Shown here one piece after another: positions 30,848-37,146 of a stretch of 38,465 bases of DNA. Numbering within the stretch: the stretch's first letter is position 1; the number at the start of each line of letters is the position of its first letter. Location of the stretch: IMG/VR virus record IMGVR_UViG_3300020478_000022, positions 1 to 38,465 of that record. One strand, given 5' to 3'. The position numbers and the translations under genes were made by a program. Origin of the DNA: a virus. Under the pieces are notes generated by a model. It was given only the letters and a program-made list of their open reading frames with translations. It was not told where the DNA came from and did not search any database.

Positions 30848-30965
30848 CTGCAAATTGTCTCGGGATGTTCCTACATTTAGTGGTTGACAAGGAATGTAGT
30901 AAGGTGCAATAAATTGTACTTACCTAGTATTGGTTTGAATACCTACTAGGCCATAGTATCCTGAG
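30848..30965. promoter_or_regulatory. Divergent control region between recombination operon and repressor
   Basis: Rightward TTGACA at 30884-30889 with AATAAA 18 bp on, and a second option TTGGTT-N18-TAGTAT (-10 at 30954-30959) nearer the repressor gene. Leftward TACAAT at 30913-30918 is a possible -10 for the recombination operon. Two dyads are present: CTACATT / AATGTAG (30871-30899) around TTGACA, and CCTAGTA / TACTAGG (30923-30950). Which promoter is used is uncertain. Confidence 0.5.
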
Positions 30966-30966
30966 A

Positions 30967-30982
30967 TTGCGGTAAAACGCAA
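30967..30982. promoter_or_regulatory. Repressor operator before its own gene
   Basis: TTGCGGTAAAACGCAA, a near-perfect dyad (TTGCG-N6-CGCAA), 30 bp upstream of the repressor ATG and just after a likely -10 (TAGTAT). A further half-site TTGCGG follows at 30990. Suggests autoregulation. Confidence 0.7.
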
Positions 30983-31011
30983 GAAAAAATTGCGGAAGGA
31001 ACCAAAAAAAT

Positions 31012-31437
31012 ATGCCTAAAAAGCAAAAAATCAAGGGCTTGAGTGAACGGATAGCCCAGGTTATTGAACAATCACCCTATTCCCAGCTTAAAATTGCCGA
31101 AAATATGGGAATAGATCAAGCACAAATCAGTAGGTGGAAGAAAGGAGAAGCGGAGCCTACTGCAAATATGTTGATGCTGTTTGTTAAGGCTAGTAAAACC
31201 AAGAAGACTTTAGATTGGTTATTAAAAGGAGTAGGCAACGGTAATGACTCTCAGTCAACCGTAGCTATTTCTAACTTTGAAACGGAAGGAGATGAGCCAA
31301 TGTATCGAATAAAATATGAAGAGGCCCAGGAAAAAATTATTTTACTCCTTGAAGAAAATGCAAAATTAAGAAGTATTGCGTTTCCAACCCCGGAGGAAAA
31401 CGCAAAAAAATCCGGGGAGAACAGAAAGACCAGCTAG
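31012..31437 (+). CDS. Xre/Cro-CI-type phage repressor without protease domain, 141 aa
   Basis: The helix-turn-helix lies at about residues 12-66: SQLKIAENMGIDQAQISRWK and the following helices are typical. After a short linker comes a coiled coil (YEEAQEKIILLLEENAKLRS, about 102-122) that could make dimers or tetramers. There is no LexA/S24 peptidase-like domain, so SOS-type self-cleavage is not expected. It is flanked by a matching operator and reads opposite to the recombination operon. The 3' end carries a possible frameshift signal. Confidence 0.8.
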   Translation: MPKKQKIKGLSERIAQVIEQSPYSQLKIAENMGIDQAQISRWKKGEAEPTANMLMLFVKASKTKKTLDWLLKGVGNGNDSQSTVAISNFETEGDEPMYRIKYEEAQEKIILLLEENAKLRSIAFPTPEENAKKSGENRKTS

Positions 31438-31462
31438 GGCAAGGCGAGAGGTCTGTTCTCCC
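31404..31462 (+). promoter_or_regulatory. Possible -1 frameshift signal (or leftward terminator) at the repressor stop
   Basis: A AAA AAA (31404-31410, spaces mark the repressor frame) is followed by TCCG and an 11-bp perfect stem GGGAGAACAGA / TCTGTTCTCCC (31415-31425 with 31452-31462). The repressor stop TAG (31435-31437) lies in the loop. After a -1 slip the frame runs open into the PAS ORF. On the minus strand the same hairpin is followed by CGGA and seven Ts, so it might end the leftward late transcript instead. Confidence 0.45.
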
Positions 31463-31490
31463 AAAAATTAAAACTCCCGCGATTCTTGAA

Positions 31491-31823
31491 GTGCAACATC
31501 GTTACAAATGGAATGTGGTTACAGGAGAGGTTGAATTTTCAGACTCATGGTTCACCAGCCTGGGCTACGATCCGAGTGAATTTCCACATCATGTAGAAAC
31601 TTGGGAAAAGTTAGTACACCCTTCTGATCTGCCAAGCATCTACAAATATTTAGCCCCATGCCTCAATGGAGAAGAACAAAAATTCAAAATTATAACTAGA
31701 TTACGTCGAAAAGATGGGGTTTATAGGTACAACTTAGACCACGGGAAATGTGTCAAATCAGATAAAAATGGAAAACCAATTATCATTGAGGGTTATGACA
31801 TTCCATTGAAAGTGGCGGTCTAA
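31491..31823 (+). CDS. PAS-domain ORF, 110 aa
   Basis: A PAS fold of the PAS_3 type: YKWNVVTGEVEFSDSWFTSL then GYDPSEFP, WEKLVHPSDL, KFKIITRLRRKDGVYRY and IIIEGYDIPLK. PAS domains sense ligands, redox or light and mediate dimerisation. The only canonical start is a GTG at 31491, without a visible ribosome site. The frame is open upstream to 31353 and is -1 relative to the repressor. It may be made alone or as a fusion to the repressor. Nothing else (kinase, cyclase) is attached. Confidence 0.7.
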   Translation: MQHRYKWNVVTGEVEFSDSWFTSLGYDPSEFPHHVETWEKLVHPSDLPSIYKYLAPCLNGEEQKFKIITRLRRKDGVYRYNLDHGKCVKSDKNGKPIIIEGYDIPLKVAV

Positions 31824-31842
31824 AAAAATTTACCTAGAAAAG

Positions 31843-31862
31843 TAGGAATTTTCCTATTTTTT
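31843..31862 (+). terminator. Terminator after the repressor/PAS unit
   Basis: TAGGAA-TT-TTCCTA followed by TTTTTT. The loop must open to 4 nt or more, so the effective stem is 5 bp. It overlaps the end of the convergent leftward gene at 31854. Confidence 0.5.
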
Positions 31863-32048
31863 ATTAAGAATGTGTTCCAGGATAACATCGGTAGTTTTCT
31901 CCAACCTTTCAAGGGAAACAGCTACCTCTGAAGCTAGTTTCATCAAATCAGATATTTGGGTTTCCATGCGGTCTTGGCGCCCAAATATCTGCTTGGTGAC
32001 AACCCCACCTATAATTGTAAGGGCCCCAATTAACATTTCATTGACCAT
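31854..32048 (-). CDS. Membrane-anchored coiled-coil protein, 64 aa
   Basis: An N-terminal membrane segment (MLIGALTIIGGVVTKQIFG) then a charged helix (MKLASEVAVSLERLEKTTDV). The last gene of the fibre-distal leftward block; it overlaps the upstream gene by 11 bp. Looks like small phage proteins with haemolysin XhlA-like layout; function not known. Confidence 0.5.
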   Translation of the reverse strand: MVNEMLIGALTIIGGVVTKQIFGRQDRMETQISDLMKLASEVAVSLERLEKTTDVILEHILNKK

Positions 32049-32388
32049 CAACTTTTATTTCCCCCTTGTTTACCCTGATGGTCTTAACGCGATCCTCCTT
32101 ATTTTTATCTACTTCACATAATTTTTCACTAACATCATTAATCCGTGCATGAATCAACTTCAAATCCTCTTTTATCTCTAAACGCGGCACAAGCCGTAAT
32201 TGAATTGAATGATCTATATTACCAACTCGACGATCCAATTCCCCCAGGCTTTTTCTTAGATGATCCAGGTCATCAGCCGCCGCCTTTCCTTTGTCTAAGT
32301 CTTGTATTTTTTCCAAAAGTTTGTTAGCCATCCAACCACCAACAGCAATAAACAATACCCAGAGGTGTTCCAGAATTTTTATGGTCAT
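32038..32388 (-). CDS. Membrane-anchored coiled-coil protein, 116 aa
   Basis: An N-terminal membrane segment (ILEHLWVLFIAVGGWMAN) followed by a long coiled coil (LRKSLGELDRRVGNIDHS; LKLIHARINDVSEKLCEV). The layout resembles XhlA-type or i-spanin-like proteins, but the M15 lysis cluster already has its own set. It may be part of a second lysis or an exclusion system. Confidence 0.5.
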   Translation of the reverse strand: MTIKILEHLWVLFIAVGGWMANKLLEKIQDLDKGKAAADDLDHLRKSLGELDRRVGNIDHSIQLRLVPRLEIKEDLKLIHARINDVSEKLCEVDKNKEDRVKTIRVNKGEIKVDGQ

Positions 32389-32397
32389 CAGAACAAA

Positions 32398-32484
32398 CTA
32401 CGACAGGAGAGATTTAAAAAAGAACCAAACCCATAACATAAGGGAAGCGAAGAAAATAGCCAAATCCATATACCAACGAATCAT
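32398..32484 (-). CDS. Tiny membrane peptide, 28 aa
   Basis: The ATG overlaps the stop of the lipoprotein gene (ATGA). The product starts MIRWYMDLAIFFASLMLWVW and ends FFFKSLLS: one very hydrophobic membrane segment. Confidence 0.5.
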   Translation of the reverse strand: MIRWYMDLAIFFASLMLWVWFFFKSLLS

Positions 32485-32648
32485 TTTTTGCACTCCGACC
32501 TCCTCTTTTCTACCTCCCGGTTTATTGTATCGCTGGCGATGTTACCCGCAAATCCTGTAATAAAATTTGCAATACCAGAACATGAGACTTGAAAAAACAA
32601 AATAAAGGCAATTAATATCCTCATTCTAAGCCTGGAAAACCAACGCAT
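32481..32648 (-). CDS. Small lipoprotein, 55 aa
   Basis: From ATG 32648 with GAGGAGG before it. A basic start (MRWFSRLRMR), a hydrophobic run and a lipobox-like FQVSC predict a lipid-anchored protein. The mature part is short and ends in a charged tail (NREVEKRRSECKK). O-spanin-like in size but without Pro-rich part. Function unknown. Confidence 0.55.
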   Translation of the reverse strand: MRWFSRLRMRILIAFILFFQVSCSGIANFITGFAGNIASDTINREVEKRRSECKK

Positions 32649-32663
32649 CTTTTGCCTCCTCAA

Positions 32664-32822
32664 TTAGTTATTTAAACTCAAAAAATGGTCTATTGTTATC
32701 TCTTTATAGGTAGTTGGTTTTTTACTCTCAGGCATTAATAATAAATAGACTACAAAGCTAATCGTAAAAGAGATTATTACGATCACGGTAAAGTTTGCCA
32801 GGAACGCTTTTATTTGTTTCAC
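32664..32822 (-). CDS. Small membrane protein, 52 aa
   Basis: A GTG start at 32822 gives MKQIKAFLANFTVIVIISFT, a strong membrane segment (to about residue 30) and a short polar C-terminus ending HFLSLNN. Only a weak site (CGGAG) precedes it. It lies between the 26-aa and 55-aa genes with no gap large enough for another reading. Confidence 0.4.
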   Translation of the reverse strand: MKQIKAFLANFTVIVIISFTISFVVYLLLMPESKKPTTYKEITIDHFLSLNN

Positions 32823-32834
32823 TCCGATCACCCA

Positions 32835-32915
32835 TCATAAATTGGCCCCCGTCCAAAAGATTAAATAAAAAGCGCCGTATAAAACGGTGCAAAAGATTAA
32901 GAGTTTAAGGTTCAT
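32835..32915 (-). CDS. Tiny membrane peptide, 26 aa
   Basis: The ATG overlaps the stop of the last fibre gene (ATGA). The product starts MNLKLLIFCTVLYGAFYLIF and ends WTGANL: one membrane segment. Confidence 0.5.
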   Translation of the reverse strand: MNLKLLIFCTVLYGAFYLIFWTGANL

Positions 32916-34267
32916 GCCCAAGCTAAACTAGTAGCGTGGATTCTAGTTTCTTTACTACCAGCACTTTGATTATGTGTGGTAAGTTTATATTTCATACTTG
33001 TTCCACTTGCTATGCCACTAATATCTACATTCCTAGCAACCAGTATTCTTTTATTCGTTCCCCAATCACCTTCGTCAACGAAAGTAACTGCACTTGAAAA
33101 AGCTGAACCATCTCTACTGATGTATCCTTTAATATCGGTATTAGCTGTCGCTGTACCGCTGGCATCTTCGATCAACACTACCAAGTCTGCACTTGTAGGG
33201 GCTGATTCGGCTGTAGTTGCGGTTGATTGGAGAGTTAAATCTTGAGCCGTAGTTGCTGTATATATCAAGACAGCCGCACCATGTTCTCCGTTACTGGTAG
33301 GAGTACCACCATCACCTGTGCCTGCCTGATAATCTGAATCACTCCCATTAGCAACAGTATGCCCACTAGCTTGAGTATTTGTTCCAGTAGGAGCATAACC
33401 AGACCCTCCACCCCCACCACCATCACCTGCGCCACCACCACCATAGTATCCGCCACCACCACCGCCAGCAGTCCAAGTTGCATTATCACCATCACCAAGA
33501 CCACCACCGTTATATCCACCAGTAGCATCAACAGCAGAACCAGTTTTAGCACGACCACCTGTCCCTGCACTTCCAGCAGTACCGCCTGTTCCTGCGGCTC
33601 CACCAGCACTTTGTGTCCCACCTAAACCTTGACCACCACTACCACCACCATCGGCTCCTGTCGCACCACCCCCTGCCCCTCCGTGAGTAGTAGTTGAATC
33701 CCCTGCGCCACCTCCTCCGCCAGCACCAGCAAGAAAAGTTCCAGAACGATCAATAGATGTCCAACCACCCCCACCGCCTTTTCGGGATGCTCCATCTACT
33801 ACCCGTTGTCCTCCTCCACCAACTTTAACATTTAAAGTTTCACCAGAAGTTACACTAATATCTTCTTGAACAAATCCTCCCCCACCACCATTAGCGTTTC
33901 CATCTCCTCCTGAACCACCCCCTGCTCCCCATGCTTTGAAAGTAATTGTGGATACACCGCTTGGTACAGTAAATGTTTGATTGGCTCCTGTATAAGATTT
34001 TACAGTTGTTGTGGGAGAACCTACTGTTCCTCCGAAATAATATTTAGAAGTTCCAGAACCACCAGCAGATTCATTTGTAGAGTTACCAGCATCTATACCA
34101 GTAGCATCTTGATATTCATCTATAACTTGGTCAACCATATTAAACTTAGCAAGCTGATTAGAAGAAGCTATTTTAAAAGCTAATATGGCTTGGTTATATT
34201 CAAGGGTTGCAGTTGATGGAATTGTTCCATCCGCAATCACATTTGAAGTTACTTTGGTTAAACTCAT
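32912..34267 (-). CDS. Glycine-rich tail fibre-type protein, 451 aa
   Basis: The N-terminal part (about 1-85) has a helical region (YNQAILAFKIASSNQLAKFN). A long Gly-rich domain follows (GGGGGGFVQEDIS-type, about 100-335) with repeated GGGGG, GGAGG and GGGYYGGGG units. The C-terminal beta-rich domain (about 345-451; VLIEDASGTATANTDIKGYI then TSLAWA) resembles other marine phage fibre ends. GAGGCGG precedes the ATG. Probably a receptor-binding or fibre-tip protein. Confidence 0.7.
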   Translation of the reverse strand: MSLTKVTSNVIADGTIPSTATLEYNQAILAFKIASSNQLAKFNMVDQVIDEYQDATGIDAGNSTNESAGGSGTSKYYFGGTVGSPTTTVKSYTGANQTFTVPSGVSTITFKAWGAGGGSGGDGNANGGGGGFVQEDISVTSGETLNVKVGGGGQRVVDGASRKGGGGGWTSIDRSGTFLAGAGGGGGAGDSTTTHGGAGGGATGADGGGSGGQGLGGTQSAGGAAGTGGTAGSAGTGGRAKTGSAVDATGGYNGGGLGDGDNATWTAGGGGGGYYGGGGAGDGGGGGGSGYAPTGTNTQASGHTVANGSDSDYQAGTGDGGTPTSNGEHGAAVLIYTATTAQDLTLQSTATTAESAPTSADLVVLIEDASGTATANTDIKGYISRDGSAFSSAVTFVDEGDWGTNKRILVARNVDISGIASGTSMKYKLTTHNQSAGSKETRIHATSLAWA

Positions 34268-34269
34268 AA

Positions 34270-35739
34270 TTAAACCGCCTCTATTTTATATCTAACAATT
34301 ACTATTCCTGAACCACCAGCACCCCCAGCCCCTGAACTATCTGAATTTCCTCCACCCCCACCTCCAGTATTAACCGTTCCAGCTTCAGGAGTTGTTGTAC
34401 CTGACCCCCAATCTGCACCTTTACCACCGCCACCAAGACCACCATCAGACATACCAGAAGTAACGCTCGAATAAGCCCCTCCCCCTCCACCTCCAGCATA
34501 ATACGTTCCATTTACCCATTGTAATCCATCACCGCCAGCACCACCAATATTAGAACCGGCTGTACCATCACTACCTACCTCAGATGCGCCACCGCCTCCT
34601 CCTCCACTTCCAGCATTACTACCTGCACCACCATTGTAGCCTTCAACGGGAGAGTAGCTACCAGCGTTGCCTGATCCAGCTAAATGAGCGTTGTTCCAAG
34701 TTGTTCCACATCCACCACCACCTGACCCACCACTTACACCCCCATTACCAGAACTATAACCAGAACCGCCACCACCGCCACTTGATGTTGTGGTATTAAA
34801 AACAGAATTAGAACCAGAACCGCCATTTTGGTTATCTGACCCTGCTGACCCACCACCACCCACAGTCACCGTATAACTGGTTGCCGTGACGGTGACATCC
34901 GTAATATATCTATACCCACCAGCACCACCGCCACCTCCATAGTATCCAGCCGCACCAGCACCTCCCCCTGCTACAATTAGATAATCAATTTTTGAATCGC
35001 TACCTATATTGCTAACGGTAAATGTTCCAGAAGAAGTAAACGTATGATACTTGTATGCGCCACTTGTAGTAATTGTTCCACCCGTAGCGGTAATTGGAAC
35101 TAAAGAACTAATTGACCCCAAATCTTTTTCATGGTGATACCAAATGTTAGCGTTGGTCGTTGCATCTTTACAGGCGTAGATAGAGCCTGTCTCTGTATTA
35201 ACATATAGCGTACCAACACCACCAGACGGGTTTGTTGAAACAGTTGGATTACTCGATCCTGAAAGAACTGGACTAGGCAAGTTAGTCAACTGACTTCCAT
35301 CTACCGCAGGAATCTTTGCACTACCATCTAGCTTAACAATTTGATTAGCAGAGGTTCCTGTATCAACGGTTGCAGAAGTTCCAAGACCATGTGATGCAAT
35401 AGAAGTTACAGCACCACTAATTTTAGAAGTAGCTATAGCCGCACTATTATCAATCTTTGCATCTGTTACTGTACCGTCACCCGGAGTTCCAATGGATAAA
35501 GTAAGTCCAGTATAAATAACTTGTATTGCGATTGGATTGGCTACTGTAGAAGTAAATACAAGAGAAGTTCCTGTTACATTGAAATCTGTACCATTTTTTT
35601 GAACCACCCCATCAAGACTCACAACAATTCCATCAGTAGTAGTATCATACGATAAACTGTACGTTGCACCGCCATTTCCCGTGAAGTGGTCAACGGATGC
35701 GTTTCCATACGAGATTCCCCGGCCTACATATCCACTCAT
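34270..35739 (-). CDS. Glycine-rich tail fibre protein, 489 aa
   Basis: The N-terminal domain (SGYVGRGISYGNASVDHFTG then SYDTTTDGIVVSLDGVVQKN) is of a kind common in marine phage fibres. A middle unit PTVSTNPSGGVGTLYVNT with ACKDATTNANIW follows, then a Gly-rich domain (LIVAGGGAGAAGYYGGGGGA onward) ending SGIVIVRYKIEAV. ATG 35739 (GGAAGGAG before it) overlaps the stop of the 105-aa gene. Confidence 0.75.
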   Translation of the reverse strand: MSGYVGRGISYGNASVDHFTGNGGATYSLSYDTTTDGIVVSLDGVVQKNGTDFNVTGTSLVFTSTVANPIAIQVIYTGLTLSIGTPGDGTVTDAKIDNSAAIATSKISGAVTSIASHGLGTSATVDTGTSANQIVKLDGSAKIPAVDGSQLTNLPSPVLSGSSNPTVSTNPSGGVGTLYVNTETGSIYACKDATTNANIWYHHEKDLGSISSLVPITATGGTITTSGAYKYHTFTSSGTFTVSNIGSDSKIDYLIVAGGGAGAAGYYGGGGGAGGYRYITDVTVTATSYTVTVGGGGSAGSDNQNGGSGSNSVFNTTTSSGGGGGSGYSSGNGGVSGGSGGGGCGTTWNNAHLAGSGNAGSYSPVEGYNGGAGSNAGSGGGGGGASEVGSDGTAGSNIGGAGGDGLQWVNGTYYAGGGGGGAYSSVTSGMSDGGLGGGGKGADWGSGTTTPEAGTVNTGGGGGGNSDSSGAGGAGGSGIVIVRYKIEAV

Positions 35740-36053
35740 TCTCGCTCCTTCCAAGCTTTAGAATCTTCATCCCAATCATAAATTTTCCCATCGTCAGGCA
35801 TAGCACTTGGGGCTTGCCAATCATCGTTGCTGTCTAATGACCATGAGGGGAAAGGTTGAGGTGCGATGAATTTATCTTTAGCCTTATCGTAGGTAAAACC
35901 TATACCAGCAAACTGTTTCCTGAAATTATTATTATAGCTAGTCTGTACCCAGTTAAAGGAGTCACCTACCGCACCACTATTTATAAAATCTTGCTCTGCT
36001 ACGATTACTCTTTGTACTACTCCATCTTTATTTATTTCCGCGAAATGACTCAT
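35736..36053 (-). CDS. Fibre-associated protein of marine phage type, 105 aa
   Basis: The protein starts MSHFAEINKDGVVQRVIVAE, has WVQTSYNNNFRKQFAGIGFT then YDKAKDKFIAPQPFPSWSLD and a WQAPSAMPDDG segment. This is a well-known uncharacterised protein of cyanophages and other marine phages, often next to fibre genes; it may be a fibre chaperone or tip protein. It sits between two fibre paralogues. Confidence 0.75.
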   Translation of the reverse strand: MSHFAEINKDGVVQRVIVAEQDFINSGAVGDSFNWVQTSYNNNFRKQFAGIGFTYDKAKDKFIAPQPFPSWSLDSNDDWQAPSAMPDDGKIYDWDEDSKAWKERE

Positions 36054-36063
36054 ATCTCACCTG

Positions 36064-37146
36064 TTATTGAAATTTGTATCTTAAAATTACTACGCCTGAT
36101 CCACCGCTACCACCTGTTCCACTAGAACAACCTCCACCGCCACCGCCCGTATTGGCTGTGCCACTTTCTTGTGCGCCACTACTACCTTGACCTCGACCAC
36201 CACCTCCATTACCACCTACACCAGTTGTATAACTATTATAAGTACCGCCTCCACCTCCACCACCTCTTGTGACAGCAGAACCAGTTATGGAAGAAGATAA
36301 GCCATCGCCACCATCACCACCTTTACTCGCACTATTACCAGCTTCACCAACTTCGCTTGCGCCCCCTCCACCACCAGCACAATGTCCAGCCGATCTAGCA
36401 CCACCCTGACCACCAGCATAGCCTTGGCCAGTAGTTCCAGCACCACCAGCTTTATTTTCCCACATACCTCCCCCACCACTTCCCCCTGCGCCACCAGCTA
36501 CGCCCCATGAACCAGAGGAATTACCACCATAGCCACCACCAGTAGAAGTAACTGTAGAGAAAGAAGAATCTGAACCGTTACTAGGATTATTATTTTGTCC
36601 AGTTAAGCCAGCACCACCAGCACCTACAGTAATGGAGTAAGATTGAGCGGCAACACCAAAATTTGTAGCTGTGCGATACCCACCAGCACCGCCCCCACCA
36701 CCATTAGAGGCTCCAGCCCCACCGCCACCAGCTATAACTAGATATTCAAGAACTCCATCATCACCTAAAGTGGTGACTTGAAATGTTCCAGAAGAATTGA
36801 ACACATGAACCTTATAATCACCATCTGTAGTTATAGTTCCTCCTGTCGCTACCATACCTACATACGGCAAGTTTCCTGTACCCTCTCCTATATTCGTCCA
36901 CTCATTATTGTTGTTAGTCGAATCAGTACAAGAGAACATCTCTCCTGAAGTTGTGTTAAGCCATAGAGTACCTACACCACCAGAAGGATTAGTTGTTTCT
37001 GTAGGATCGGAAGCGTTTTTAGTTATTTCATCAGGACTAGCTGGCAAGTTGGTAAGACTAGCCCCTGATATAGCTGGCAAAGCACCTGTCAGTTTACTTG
37101 CGGCTACCGTATCGATTGAGTCTGATTTTATTTTACTTGTTGCCAT
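36064..37146 (-). CDS. Glycine-rich tail fibre protein, 360 aa
   Basis: A short N-terminal part (TSKIKSDSIDTVAASKLTGA then LPAISGASLTNLPASPDEI) and the TNPSGGVGTLWLNTTSGEMF unit precede a Gly-rich domain (LEYLVIAGGGGAGASNGGGG; VAGGAGGSGGGGMW) that ends GSGVVILRYKFQ. The ATG is in the last codons of the upstream fibre gene. It lacks the longer N-terminal domain of its paralogues, so it may be an added branch. Confidence 0.72.
   Translation of the reverse strand: MATSKIKSDSIDTVAASKLTGALPAISGASLTNLPASPDEITKNASDPTETTNPSGGVGTLWLNTTSGEMFSCTDSTNNNNEWTNIGEGTGNLPYVGMVATGGTITTDGDYKVHVFNSSGTFQVTTLGDDGVLEYLVIAGGGGAGASNGGGGGAGGYRTATNFGVAAQSYSITVGAGGAGLTGQNNNPSNGSDSSFSTVTSTGGGYGGNSSGSWGVAGGAGGSGGGGMWENKAGGAGTTGQGYAGGQGGARSAGHCAGGGGGASEVGEAGNSASKGGDGGDGLSSSITGSAVTRGGGGGGGTYNSYTTGVGGNGGGGRGQGSSGAQESGTANTGGGGGGCSSGTGGSGGSGVVILRYKFQ

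Noticed and set aside
31375-31390. TTGCGTTT half-operator in the repressor gene end
   Set aside because: Only the left half matches; the right half is absent and it lies in coding sequence.
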